Assembly (NCBI GenBank): GCA_003550325.1
Contig: QKWP01001688.1
Location: 23,733 to 87,732, forward strand
Reading direction: 5' to 3'
From: Gigaspora rosea
Lineage: Eukaryota; Glomeromycota; Glomeromycetes; Diversisporales; Gigasporaceae
Length of the DNA stretch: 64,000 nucleotides
Both the position numbers and the translations under genes were made by a program. Positions 35,016 to 46,639 of the stretch are shown here, piece by piece. Each line of letters starts with the position of its first letter. The first letter of the stretch is position 1. Below the pieces are notes generated by a model. It was not told where the DNA came from and made no database searches. It saw only the letters and a program-made list of their open reading frames with translations.

Positions 35016-35616
35016 AGTATCATAGCGATAGTAAATGATTGTGCATATAAAAATAAGTAATTCTCTCTTTAATCAAATAAATAAATAAAATATGTACATA
35101 AATATCTCATCGCCTATAACCATCATAATTCAAATATACTGTATTAAAAGTAGATTAGTAAGGTGTGAAGAAATGAAATTACATGGATAAGAAGCGAAAG
35201 ACTTATGTACCTACTAGTGTAAACGTTATAGGGAAGCTTTTTCTAAAATAACATGCAAAGGTTAAAAAAAGAACGAATAATAATAAATAAAAAAAGAATA
35301 ATTAATAAAAAAAAAATAAAAAAAAATAAAAATAAAAAAAAAAGAATAAATAAAAGAATCATGATAAATAAATAGTACAGTACTGTAAAATAAAAAAAAT
35401 ACAATAGATTAGTTGAAAATAAACCAAACATAATTCATAAATACAATGGTAAGTAATTTATTAAGAAAAAGTAAAGAGTTATCGTGGGGTCAATTTTGAA
35501 AAAAACCTGCTCCATGTTTAATATAAAAATGGTATTTTATCGTATACATGTGGCGGCGGCGTTCCATATTAAAAAAAGGTTTGATAACCAAAATTTTACA
35601 TCCAATTTTCTCGCTC

Positions 35617-37107
35617 ATGTCGTCAAAAAAATTAGCCTTACTAATGACTCAGCGCAAAAAAATATGTTTATACAAGCAAGATAATCCAACTCTTACACAA
35701 GAACAGCTTGCAAAATGGGCCAAGGAAAATTTTGGTCTTGACAATGCACCCAATCAAACAACACTTTCACAGATTCTTGCAAAAAAAGATGAATATCTTA
35801 AAATGGATGATGAAAGGGATCTCAAGTTTAAACGCCAGCGAACAGTATTTCAACCACAGTTAGATGAGGCATTAGCTAATTGGGTTTTGCAATGCCAGAC
35901 CAGAAGAATTCATTTAACTGGTGAATTAATACGTGAAAAGGGACGAAAACTTGCCAGACAACTTGGTCTTGACCCTCAAGATCGTAACACACCTGATTTT
36001 TTAGTTGGCTGGCTTCTTTCGTTTGAGCAACGTTATAGTTTTAAAATGCACAAAATACATGGTGAAAGTGGGTCAGCTGATATTAATGCTATTGAAAAAA
36101 GTCTACCCAAACTTCATGCAACTATCAGCAAATTTGCTGCAAGAGACGTTTACAATATGGATGAGACTGGTCTATTTTACAGGATGGCACCAGATAAAAC
36201 AATAGCCAGAAGGCAAATCGAAGGAAGTAAAAAGAATAAAACACGTCTTACTATTGCTTTTACCTCCAATGCAGATGGGTCTCACATGTTAGAGCCTTTT
36301 TTTATTGGCCATGCAAAAAAACCAAGATCATTTAAAGGCAAAACTTGAAAGCAACACGGATTTTATTACCGCAATAACAAGAAGGCCTGGATGACTGGGC
36401 TTCTTTTTAGGGAATGGATTGTAAACTTTAATTGCATTATGCAAGAAGCAAATCGGCATATTATTCTTCTTATTGATGGTGCAACTTCACATGCAGTTGG
36501 TGACGCTGATATTACTAATATAAAGGTTGTTACTTTACCTTCAAGAACAACATCAAAAATTCAACCAATGGATGCAGGCATTATTGCTGCCTTCAAACAT
36601 CATTATCGTCGTTTTCTCTTGCAACATGCTATTGATCGTGATGAGGCTGGAGAATCCGATATATATAAAGTTGACCAACTAAAAGCCATGCAATGGTGTG
36701 TTCGAGCCTGGTATTCAATCCCTGCAGAAATTATTGCAAACTGTTTCCACCATACTGGCTTGTTTGATTATGAAATTTCTCCTACTGTACTTGAAGTCCA
36801 TACAAATGATGAAGATTCTTCAGTTGTTGCAGATTTAGAAGAATCACTGAGATTATTATCCCCTCACCACCCCATGAGCCTTGCTCATTATACAAACCCA
36901 CCAGAAGAGATGGATATGGTACACCAAGAGTTTACAGATGCTGACTTGCTAGAATCAGCAGCCCCAGAAAATGAAGATGGTAGTAATGAACTAAATGATA
37001 CTGCCACTTCCGTCACCATACTTACAAACCAAGCCAAGCTCGATTCTCTCCGTATTGTGATCAGTCTTCTTGATACAACTATTACTGATCACAATACTGC
37101 ACTCTAA
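35617..37107 (+). pseudogene. pogo-family (CENP-B/DDE_1) transposase with one stop
   Basis: About 496 codons. The start is chosen at the ATG at 35617 (MSSKKLALLMTQRKKICLYK), which begins the DNA-binding helix-turn-helix; the open frame extends further upstream without family similarity. Order: N-terminal HTH (LTQEQLAKWAKENFGL), CENP-B-type HTH (RRIHLTGELIREKGRKLARQ), DDE core YNMDETGLFYR, IILLIDGATSHA and LPSRTTSKIQPMDAGII. A single in-frame TGA at 36346-36348 follows SFKGKT; the frame is otherwise open to 37107. It catalyses cut-and-paste transposition at TA. Except for the stop it looks nearly functional, so it could be a recent loss or an assembly error. Confidence 0.9.
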
Positions 37108-37620
37108 ATATTGCGTTCATTTCAGTGAAAAATTCGTTTTCAAGCTTCATCTTCGAAAATTCAGATGACACTAGACTCTTTTATGTAAAGAGAATAGCAT
37201 ATCTAAAGATACGAAGCAAAATAGTTAGATTTGGTTTGGGTTGGGTTTTAAAACCTTTAGGTTTTAAATTAAACATTTAAATACTGTATCAAATAACGCC
37301 TCCCGGTATCTTTCCTTAAAAAGGTTTTTATAAAAAAAAAAAAATAAAAAAATAAAAAAAAGAAAAAAAAATCAGGGTTCCGTGTAATAAGGTTTAAACC
37401 CAAAATTTGGTTTAGAGCCAAAATTAATTTTAAATCTGTTTTTAATATTTTTTTTAATATAAATAAAATTTATTAATAAAAGCTAGTTCGTATGTACTGT
37501 AGTTGCTTTTAAAAAATTTTTTAAATTGATTGACTCAGACTTTCGCTTTTTTTAAAATTCTTATTTAACAGATTGGTTTATTAAATCGCACTCATATTAA
37601 ATTTTTTTGCTTAAAATATA

Positions 37621-37717
37621 CCGTATTGTCGCACAAAAGCGTAATTTTTATTTTTGGCCTAAATTAAACTTAATCCAGGCCATTATTTTAAATGATGACC
37701 AATTTGCGACAATACGG
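37621..37717. mobile_element. 97-bp palindromic MITE with TA target duplication
   Basis: CCGTATTGTCGCA at the left and TGCGACAATACGG at the right are inverted, with TA at both flanks (37619-37620, 37718-37719). It lies in the 3' part of the pogo element and is thus the youngest layer of this stack. Confidence 0.8.
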
Positions 37718-38218
37718 TATATAATATGTTATACAATTATCCTTAATTACCTATAAAAATTTTTTATGCATTATGCAAATAGAGATTTATGCATTTATAA
37801 TTAATAACGAAATCGGGAAATAAAAATAATATGAAATTAAGCAGTATATGCATTTAGACAGTATGCAATTAGACAGTACTGACTGTATTTGGCTAGGATC
37901 ATAATCATCTTGATCTTCTAAATCTTGAATAAAAGTATTTAGTTCTTCATCATCGATTAAGTCTTCTGTTATTTGATTATCATCTGTGTCATCAAAATTA
38001 TGATTTTCTAAATCAATTATTTCTAATAAATTTAGATTTTCCCACACAGTTCCTTCATCATCATCTAAATTATACTCATCTAAGTTAATATTTTCTGTTT
38101 CATTTTGGTCTTCTTCTTCCTTTTCTTCAATTTGTGCATCATATAATTCTTGATAAATTTCATCTGCTGCATGTTTTTTGCTATATAAATTCAATTCAGA
38201 TTCTTTGTTATTAATATA

Positions 38219-38391
38219 CAAGTCACTCTCGTTATAGTGAACTCTTGATATAGTGAAGATTGGCTATAGTGAAGAAATTTTTTAGAACAGAATTATTATT
38301 ACTATAATAAAAGGCCCTCGATAAAGTGAATCTCTCATTATAGTGAAGAAATTTTATAGCCCGAGGACTTCACTATAACAAGAGTGATTTG
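38219..38391. mobile_element. 173-bp pogo-type MITE in the hAT transposase
   Basis: CAAGTCACTCTCGTTATAGT and ACTATAACAAGAGTGATTTG are inverted ends flanked by TA (38217-38218, 38392-38393). It lies between the dimerisation domain and the acidic tail of the hAT transposase. Confidence 0.8.
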
Positions 38392-39092
38392 TAATAAGAA
38401 TGAATTTTAACCAAAGATTCTAAATTTTCAACTGATAAATTTGTTCTTCTTTTTCCTGTCATCTATCCACAAATAGACCAAATTCTTTCACAGCTTGCTA
38501 TATGTGGAGTAATTGAAAAAAGTTTAATTCCAAGTAATTGTAAATATGGTGGTGATATTGTACATGTTTTCTACCAACTTAAGGCTGTATCAATATTTAA
38601 TGAGAATGGTGCATTAAATGGTTCTCTTTGCAAGTAAAATTCTCTAAATTAAAAAATAATCATATCTCCTGATTATTCTTTAGAATGGTTAGATTTTTTT
38701 AATTGTGCTGCAATTTCTAGAATTTTTACTATTTGTTGCCAAATATTTGCTGAGGTTGCAATTTTTAAAAATTGACTTTTTTTAATACCTGCACCTAAAT
38801 AATTTATAAAGTTAAAATTAAATAATTTAAAATTTAAATAATAAAATTTATTTACCTTTATAAAGTAGATGATGAAAATATGCTAAAACATATTTATCAT
38901 ATTCATATTCACTAAATCTTGGATTAAATTTATTAATAGCATATTTATAAAATTGTCCTTTAGAAAGCTTATAAATTGAATTTCCTAAAGAAATTAATAC
39001 AAACTAGCAATCAGCTAATGTTATATTTCTTCTTTGGAGTTTAATAATAGCATCATTAATAGGTTTAAAAATTTTTGCTAAAACATAAACAT

Positions 39093-39262
39093 AGGACCCC
39101 GAAATATACATAGATAGGTCAGATTAATTATAGGGTTACTAAAAAAGGAAAAATCTGCAGAAAAAAACTTCAAAAATAAGCAAAAAATTACCATAATTAG
39201 AAACGATCTCTCAAAAATAAGCAAACTTATACCTGCTCTATCTATATATATTTCGGGGTCCT
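39093..39262. mobile_element. 170-bp hAT-type MITE (AGGACCCCG ends), target duplication ATAAACAT
   Basis: AGGACCCCGAAATATACATA at the left and TATATATTTCGGGGTCCT at the right are flanked by ATAAACAT on both sides (39085-39092, 39263-39270). It is inserted in hAT transposase coding sequence. A second copy of the family is at 51463-51933. Confidence 0.85.
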
Positions 39263-40839
39263 ATAAACATTATAAAAAAATCCTTTTTTTCTACAAATAA
39301 TTGCTTTAACAGATTCATTTGTTATAGCTAAAGGATTTTCAATAGCAATCTAAATAAAAAATTATTTAAGTTATTAATTTTAAATATAAATTCAAAACTT
39401 TAAATAATGATTACCTCTTTTAAACATGTTTCTAATTGATAAACTAATTTTAACATTGCATAAACTGTTGTCTATCTTGTATCAATATAAGTTTTTAATC
39501 CACCATCTGATATTTTTTTCAGAAATTTTGGCTGCTAAAGGATTATTTTGTAAATGGCTTTTTTTAAAATATGTAACTAAAATTTTGCACCATTGGATAA
39601 TTCTTGCTGCAAATGGATGTTTAATTAAATCTTTTGTTATAAGATTAAATGCATATACAATATATCTAATACTTAATATATGTGTATATTTTTGAGAAAT
39701 TTGTTTTCTTGCTAAATTAATATTTGCTCCTGCATCTGTTACTATACCAATAAACTTTTCAACACCAATGTCAATAAGAACTTTTTGAATTTCATTAGTT
39801 AAAAAATTTGCAGTATCTGAAAAATCTAAAATTTTCAAAGAATTTCTTTACTATTATTTAGACAAATAATAAAATTCTACAATGATTTGCCTGTTATACT
39901 GGTCCATCCATCTAAAGCTAAAAATAAATTAACAAAAATATTTTATTATAAGTAGTAGCTTATTTTAAATATATATTATAATTAAATTATAAATTAAATA
40001 AAAAATAAATAAATACAATTAAATACCTAATGTTAAATTTTTTGAATCTTTTAATGATTTATATAAATTTGTATCAATTCTAATTATTTCATTGATTAAT
40101 AAATTTTCTGCAATAAAATTTTCTACTAGGTAGTGTATAAGCAGGGCGAAGTTGTTTTAAAAATTCAATAAAAAATGGATACTCAATAAGCCTCCAAGGT
40201 AATCCACAGCATACAAATGCTTTAATAAGTGCTCTATTTATTTATTCAATACATTTATCTGGTATAGCTATACTTTCAAGAAATTCATTTAAACTTATTT
40301 GTTCACTTGAATGTTTAGTTCCACTAATACTTGAATTTTTTCATGAGATTCAACAATATATATAACTGCTTCTTTTACTTCTTTAGAAACAAAAGCACAG
40401 TCACTAATAATATGCTTTTCTATTAATGATAGTTTTTCAGGTAAAAATAATTTTTCACATGCTTTACAAATTGCTTTATAATGTCCTGAGCTATCCAATT
40501 GTTTGCCTCTATTATAAAATTTCCAAATTGGCTTTAATGAACGACCACTAATAATTTTTTTATCAGCATGTTTAATTTTTTTAGATTCTGACATATTAAA
40601 AAATGGTAAATATTTTAAGAATAAGAAGTTATTAAATAGAATTTTGTAATATAGCTGTCAAGGTTTTAGATTTTTAAAAGACTTTTATTTTTAAAATAAA
40701 TGAAAACTTATTTTTAAATAGTCAAAAATCAGGCATTTTTATACATATTTTGCTCTTTTAATCTCCAACTAATTGTATCTTTTTCTGTAAGGCTATCGGT
40801 ATTACATTACGAATCTTTAACAGGATCATTCTTTGTTAT

Positions 40840-41480
40840 GCTGATCGATTATGATCGCATCATAATAACTAGGATGATCCCATATGTTAACATGATATCA
40901 AAACTGATAATAGAGTAAATATGGTATATTTATAAACAATAAATAAATAAATAAATAATAAATATAGTAATGATATCTTTTGTCTTGGTATAACCATCAC
41001 ACACACACATGGGATCATTCCTCATTATGCTGATCGATCATGATCGCATCACAGTAACAAGAGTGATCTCATATGTTAACACAATATTGAAATGATAATA
41101 GAGAGAATAAACAAACAAATAAACAAATAAATAAAGAAAAACAAATATACAGTAGTAATAATCTTCTGTCTTAATAACTATCTGCGTATAACCATCACGC
41201 TCTCATGCGGGATCATTTCTCGTTATGCTGATCTATTGATCGCGTATAACCATCACGCTCTCATGCGGGATCATTCCTCCTTACACTAATCAATTGATCA
41301 CGTATAACCATCACGCTCTTATATGAGATCATTTCTCATTACGCTATTCGATTAATCACGTATAACTATCACGCTCTCATGCAGGATCATTCCTCATTAC
41401 ACTGATCAATTAATCGCGTATAACTATCATGCTCTCATGTGGGATCATTCCTCATTACGCTGATCGATTATGATTAACAA
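40840..41480 (+). repeat. Minisatellite in the hAT 5' region (~57 bp and ~190 bp units)
   Basis: From 41175 to 41450 a unit CGTATAACCATCACGCTCTC + ATGCGGGATCATTCCTCATTA + CGCTGATC..ATTGAT repeats about five to six times. Two longer units with GATCATTC, ATGCTGATCGATTATGATC and CATATGTTAACA flank it (40825 and 41015 onward, a third partial at 41450). Low-complexity AATAAATA runs are interspersed. It lies within the hAT boundaries, upstream of the transposase start. Confidence 0.7.
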
Positions 41481-42271
41481 GGGTAATCCCATATGTTAAC
41501 ACAATATTAGAATGAAATAGAGAGAATAAACAAATAAGTTATTGATGTTTTGGCAGTTTCAGGGTTTTAGTTGAGGTTTCAGGTTTTGGTCAAGGTTTCG
41601 GGTTTCGGTTGAGGTTTCGGGGTTTCAGGTAAGGTTTCGGGTTTTGGGTAAGGTTTCGGGTTTTGGATAAGGTTTCGGGTTTTGGGTAAGGTTTCAGGTT
41701 TCGGGTGAGATTTCGAGTTTTGGATGAGGTTTCGAAGCTATAATCTGAAACCCAAAACTTTTGAAATCAGCAAAAAAGGTTTCAGTGCTATCTTTGCTAC
41801 AGACTATATTCATGCAGATTTTCACAGTGGTAATATTTTGCAACGTAAAGAAATTAGCAAAAATATGGAATCACATTTCAGATATGGGATTATCTAAAAA
41901 ATACAATAAAAATGATTCAGAGGGTTGTATTTATGGTATCATGCCTTTCGTCGCTCCAGAGGTTTTATCAGGTCAGGTTTTTACTGAAAAAGCAGATATT
42001 TATGGTTTTGGAGTTATCATGTCAGAGATTTCAACTGGTCAAAGACCCTTTGATAGTTATCAATTTAATGAAGAACTTGCTGCAAAAATATTTGCACCAG
42101 GAACTCCAGAGTGCTATATTAAATTGGCTAAGCAATGCATGGATTCAGATCCAAAAAAAAAGACCAGATACTTTAGACGTTAGTTATAAATTTCAAACAT
42201 GGATTGAAAGTATGGAGAATTCAGATAATAATGATTCTGATAAAATAGCTGAAAAATTACCAATTAATTTA

Positions 42272-42876
42272 GGGGAGTGCAGAAAATCACGTAATTTTTT
42301 AGGGGAGTGGGGGGTCCCCAAATATCACGTCCTATATATATATAGTATACATAGCCAATCATATTGAAGAAAATCGATTTTTAGTTAATCGCAGATAGTT
42401 GCTACATAGTAAAGTCTAAATTTTACTAAGAAAATCGAAAAAAATCGATTAAGTAAACTTATTCAGCAGATCAAAATACACTTATTATGAAATTTCCATA
42501 AGTATTTGAAAACTTTTTATTATTTAACTTTTAACTTTTACGTTCGTCGAATAAATTTTTTTAAAAATTTTTAATTTTTTCGTCGAACGTAAAAATCAAA
42601 AGTCGATTAATAAAAATTCTCCAATACTTATGAAAATTTTGTGATAAGTGTATTTTGATCTGCTGAATAAGTTTACTTAATCGATTTTTTTCGATTAGCT
42701 TAGTAAAATTTAGACTTTACTATGTAGCGACTTTTGTTAATTGTGGTGTAGCTTATTTTCAGATCAAAGACGTTTTTGAGTTTTTTTTAAATTTGATTGG
42801 TCAATAGTCCTATCACTAGGGGGGAGGGGGGTCAGGACCTATGTAAACCCTAATTACGTGATTTACTGCACTCCCC
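42272..42876. mobile_element. 605-bp PIF/Harbinger-type foldback MITE, TTA target duplication
   Basis: Ends GGGGAGTGCAG and CTGCACTCCCC are flanked by TTA (42269-42271, 42877-42879). Long internal arms are inverted (TTTAGACTTTACTATGTAGC against GCTACATAGTAAAGTCTAAA). It interrupts the kinase 2 tail between LPINL and KHPDFMYTSK, and the uninterrupted version is visible at about 19705 in kinase 1. This is a clear insertion. Confidence 0.9.
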
Positions 42877-43189
42877 TTACCAAAACATCCGGATTTTATG
42901 TACACTAGTAAAATGATTAACACACAAAAAATATCACAAGCAATTAAAGGTATCTTTTTGAAAAAAATTTCTATAAATGCTTTTGCTTAAATTAATCTTA
43001 AAATTTATGTTTAGTAAGCAGACCTATTGAATCAATTGAATTTCCTGAAGTACTTATAATTGGTAATGTTGTTGATGATAACTGATTATTCACTAGGACA
43101 CTGTGCTTATGATGTGACCAAAGGGCACGTCATAACATGGTGTCTGCTGTAAAGAAATTAGCAATTATCATTAACAACATGACCCATTA

Positions 43190-43386
43190 ACTACATATTG
43201 TACATTTCTGACGTAAGTACCTAGCCATCTTCTGCATCTTATTGTGTTATTTCTAATACGTAATACACAAATTTTGTTCACCTCCAATAGGAGGTGAACA
43301 AAAGTTTGTGTATTATGTATTAGAATTGACCCAATAACATGCATGAAAATGGCTAGGTACTCACATAAGAAGTGTACAATAATTTA
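43190..43386. repeat. Hairpin repeat 3' of kinase 2
   Basis: The arms pair from TATTGTACATTTCTGACGTA to CACATAAGAAGTGTACAATA around a short loop near 43287 (TTCACCTCC AATA GGAGGTGAA). It starts about 105 bp after the pseudogene stop. MITE-like. Confidence 0.75.
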
Positions 43387-43766
43387 AGTTACTGATGCAA
43401 GTATTATATTGAATTTATTGTTAAGGAATATTTACTTTATTAGTGTTTAGGTTATTTAAAAAATGCCCTAATTTATAAAATTGTGTTGTTCCCGGATTTA
43501 GATCACTAAGTTTAGCATATATTCTAATTAAATTTTGTGATAGTCAATCACAAAAGAACATTATTATGTATTAATTGCACGAGTAACTAACAGAATATAA
43601 ATATATTAATATTGTTTATACATATTTAAATAAAATATTAACTTTTACTGCTATACTGTGTAAAAGAATAAAATAGGATTTTAAATTAAAATTTAATTGC
43701 TATTTATTTGTAGTTAAATATTTTTATTGGTTTGTATTTAAATAAAATTTAATTTTTGAGGGTATT

Positions 43767-43860
43767 TGGTTATATAGTGTAGTTGGATAGTTGTTACACC
43801 CAAGTAATTTAATATAGGTGCAGAGTTCAAATCCTACTAAAGATGATTTCAGACAATATA
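43767..43860 (+). repeat. Possible tRNA-derived SINE head
   Basis: A TAGTGTAGTTGG block and, about 45 bp later, GAGTTCAAATCCTA resemble the A and B boxes of an internal pol III promoter. The arms do not pair well enough for a functional tRNA, so it is at most a tRNA-like SINE relic. The body may extend toward 44230 but has no defined tail. Confidence 0.3.
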
Positions 43861-44535
43861 GTCATGCCAAAGCAATAGATTTTATCAATTAGTTGGGTTC
43901 TACAATATGGAAATTTAGTCACACTAGTTATGCTAGGAGGTCCTGGGTATGTCCATATAATATTTGAGTTTTTTAGAGAAATGCAAGCTTGTATTAGATA
44001 GTGCAAACTCATGATATAATTGTCAGAGTGAATAAATTCAGAGAACTAGAAGATCTAATACCTGCTTGGAAAGACCTTGCACAAGCTTTTGACAGTGCTG
44101 CAAAATTGGATTGAAGTAGGTTTGATAACTGGAGAAAATGTGCAGCACAGAGTTTAGAATGGTTCTCAACAACCTGCCTACTGGAGTTATATTAAAGTAT
44201 AAGGATATGCATTTTACAAGCATGTATTAAAAAGGAAAGCTATAAAGCACTTAATGCATAATAAACTAATTCTTTTGAGCTAACTAGTTTGGGAGTTCTA
44301 GGCAACATGAAATACTTATAAAGATAAAATTAGCAGGTGCTGGGGTTTGGTTAAACTTAACAAAAAAAAAGCAGTTATAGTAGTTTAATTATATATTCTG
44401 TCTACAAATATATAGGTTAAGCTATAGTACAAATTACTTAACCTATCTAATCTGTACAGGTTGAATTCATAAATATTATATGCCTACTGAGAGACAAGTC
44501 TTCTAGTATATATTTAATAGTTTACTATAAATATG

Positions 44536-44750
44536 GCACTATATTAGTAGCATATTAGTAAAATACTAGAAGGTAAATTGATACTAGAATTTAAATAGTG
44601 ATATATTAATATTCTAATATTTAATTTTTTGCACTCTTGAACTAAGAATAAGATATTAGAATATTCTGATATGTTACTATTATATTGCTAGTATCAATGT
44701 ACCTAATATTATTTTATCAATATTCTATCAAAATGCTACTAATATAATAC
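44536..44750. repeat. AT-rich foldback repeat
   Basis: TATTAGTAGCATATTAGTAA is mirrored near 44740 as AATGCTACTAATATAATA, and AATTGATACTAGAATT-type words are mirrored by GCTAGTATCAATGTACC. The arms are diverged. Confidence 0.5.
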
Positions 44751-44989
44751 AAGTATATAGCAGATCTATAGTTGACTATCAGATACATGCTAGGAGATTA
44801 TCTTTTAGAATTTTTATTGATTTAACCCATGCTAGTAGTTCTAAAAGTTGAGTTAAGGACTTTTACTAAATGTACCTAGCCTATAAAAAAAATATAATTA
44901 TATTTTAAAAATATGCTAGATTATTACTGGAAATTTTCAAAAATATTCAAAAAATATCCCAGTTTATTAACTAAATTAATTATAATAAG

Positions 44990-45235
44990 AGTGCTATTAG
45001 TTAGTATAGTTCAGTGCAGAAAGATTTGTGCCTTAAGCTCTAAAATTAATTTTGTCCATATAAAAAAGCTCTTCGATTTTATTATGCCAATAAAGTAGGT
45101 TCTGGGCTATTTTTTGATATATTTTTTGTTGTTATTGTATTAATATTTTGTTAAGCAATAAATTTTGAAAAAATTTAATTAAATTAAAAAAATAGAAAAT
45201 TTTTAGATTTTAAACATTTTCACAAGCTATATGCA
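44990..45235. repeat. Dispersed repeat, inverted copy at 50890-51140
   Basis: AAAATTAATTTTGTCCATAT and AAAGTAGGTTCTGGGCTAT occur here and, reversed, near 51040-51105. No coding domain is recognised. The open frame at 44913-45098 is not conserved as protein. Confidence 0.5.
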
Positions 45236-45557
45236 GTATAATAGTATTGTACTATCTAGAGTTAGTAAAATTATGGGGCACCAACTCATATGTTATACAA
45301 GTTTAATTGTAATACAAAAATTGTCATTTTATATTGAATTATATAAATTCATATATATTGTGTTCAACTAGTTAAAGTTTTAATTATAAATTTTTTAAAA
45401 ATAATGTGTCTATTGGAATATCTTTTTTTTTGAAACTCGAAATAGACAAAGGTAAGAATTTATCATAAAGAAATTTTATAGCTGTTTTTTTATTGTTAAA
45501 AAAACTAAATCATATACAGTTAGACCTCCCTATAGTTACACCTATATAGTCACACCA

Positions 45558-46180
45558 GAACCCCGAATAATCTATGTAATGTCATATTTGAAAAATTGGC
45601 CTGTTTTTAAAAAAGGATATATTTGAAAAGTAGGTATTGGAAAAAAAGGTTATATTTGAAAACCACTAAATGGCAAAATAGGTATATTTAAAAGAATGCT
45701 AATGGGGTCATTTTTATAAATGTAATATTTGAAATATGCTAATGAAAAATCTGGGCTATAATAGTAACCCAGCAAATAAAAAAGAGAGGGAAAAAGGAAA
45801 AGAGAGGTAAAAGAGAGAGAGGGGTAAAATAAAGGGAGAGATAAAAGGGAGGGAGGTGTAAAAGGAGGAAGGAGTAAAAATTGTGCAAAATGGTCTTTTT
45901 TTTTAAAGTTTTTTTGTACATTTTGTAGTATATATATTTATAATCCTTGGTATCTTGTGGATTAAATGGGCTTAAGAGATTTTTTTTTTTGTTTTTTGTT
46001 TTTTTTAGAGAGCATAAGTCCATTTTTTTTTAGTGACGTTGTGTTTCAAAAAAGGTAAAGATAAGTAAAAGTTCGACCTAATGTGTGAAATGTAGCTTAA
46101 TATGCCAAACCAAAAGTGCTAACCAAAAAAATTTTTATTATGATGCTCAAATATAACCTCACATAGATTATTTGGGGTCC
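45558..46180. mobile_element. Nested element with ACCCCGAATAATCTATG ends
   Basis: The left end ACCCCGAATAATCTATGTAA is inverted at the right as CACATAGATTATTTGGGGT. Inside are copies of AATATTTGAAAA words and a purine-rich run (45778-45880). The minus-strand frame at 45739-46023 reads through this low-complexity run and is not a gene. Confidence 0.6.
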
Positions 46181-46639
46181 TATCACATCTCTATTTAAGC
46201 ATTTAATTTTGTGCAATAGACTCAGACATAGTAAAAAAACCTCATTATAGTCACAAATCGCTTATAATCACTATCACCATTAAAATTTGATTTTTTAATA
46301 ATTTTATTAAAAATAAACCCTTATTATAGTTACAAATTTTTAAATAATACAAGCAATTGGTCCAGGGATAGAAATGACCTGAAATGACTTCAGAATGACT
46401 GGTCATTACAGTTATTTAAATTCTGGATCATTTGAAAATGACTCATGACCAAATGACTCAAGTCATTTAGAAATGATTATTTAGGAACAGCTGAGTCATT
46501 TGCAATCAGTAGATTATAAAAAGTTTGTATATGATTGGATGCTATGCCTAGAGACCTGATAATAGTGGTCTGAACAGTTTAGATATTGATCCAAGTTACG
46601 ACTTGGGTCAACAGGTCATATAGAGGCTTACAAATTTTA

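Larger units (their letters stand above)
34587..37885. mobile_element. pogo/Fot1-type transposon, 3.3 kb, TA target duplication
   Basis: Ends CAGTCAGTACTGTCTAATTG and the inverse CAATTAGACAGTACTGACTG are perfect over at least 20 bp and flanked by TA. Subterminal copies of GCATTTAGACAGTA follow. It carries a transposase on the plus strand (35617-37107) with a single stop, so it is recent. It inserted in the last codons of the hAT transposase, which continues on the far side. Confidence 0.9.
34540..40594 (-). pseudogene. hAT transposase (decayed), BED zinc finger to dimerisation domain
   Basis: It reads right to left from the ATG at 40594. A BED finger is present (IWKFYNRG, CKACEKLFLPEKL, HIISDC), then LPWRLIEYPFFIEFLKQLRP near 40200 and LALDGWTS near 39925 (hAT catalytic D). 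FIGIVTDAGANINLARKQIS follows near 39740, and SITPHIASCERIWSICG with TGKRRTNLSVENLESLVKIH near 38510-38400 (C-terminal dimerisation). An acidic tail (38215-37888) resumes at 34584 and ends at a TAA at 34540. Several stops and frame shifts occur (stop after TGKSL near 39880; TAG in ICG-MTGK). MITEs at 38219-38391 and 39093-39262 and the pogo element at 34587-37885 interrupt it. Confidence 0.75.
33707..41795. mobile_element. 8.1-kb hAT transposon inserted in kinase 2
   Basis: It is flanked by the 8-bp direct repeat GCTACAGA (33699-33706, 41796-41803) inside kinase coding sequence. Subterminal arrays of GGTTTCGGGTTT words lie at 41540-41760 and their complement CGAAACCC at 33730-33880. Terminal bases have diverged (CATCAAAATGAAACC against the inverse of GGTTTCAGTGCTATC). 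It encodes a decayed BED-hAT transposase on the minus strand. About 3.3 kb is a later pogo insertion and about 0.35 kb is MITEs, so the original hAT was roughly 4.4 kb. Confidence 0.85.
33060..43085 (+). pseudogene. Kinase 2 pseudogene, split by a hAT transposon and a MITE
   Basis: This is a paralogue of the kinase at 18539-19910. The 5' part (33060-33706) has CKHCNEHN, SWCNTCDP, EWIPFDKLS, GEGGFGCVYSATW and FENHMKCIL. The 3' part resumes at 41804 with DYIHADFHSGNILQ, SDMGLSKK, FVAPEVLSGQ and DIYGFGVIMSEISTGQRPF, then breaks at 42272-42876 and ends with an exon at about 43016-43085. Breaks seen: a stop after ADDHYY and loss of sequence before VALKTL; a one-base loss before the hAT (GAAATCATGC); a 2-base loss at CATTTCAG near 41880; and loss of about ten codons after AAKIF. 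The GCTACAGA duplication on both sides shows the kinase was present before the hAT arrived. It is non-functional. Confidence 0.85.

Noticed and set aside
37787-38221. 144-codon acidic open frame on the minus strand as a separate gene
   Set aside because: Its body is the acidic tail of the hAT transposase, and its last codons come from the pogo terminal repeat.
45739-46023. 94-codon minus-strand frame
   Set aside because: It crosses a purine-rich low-complexity run inside a nested element and shows no domain.
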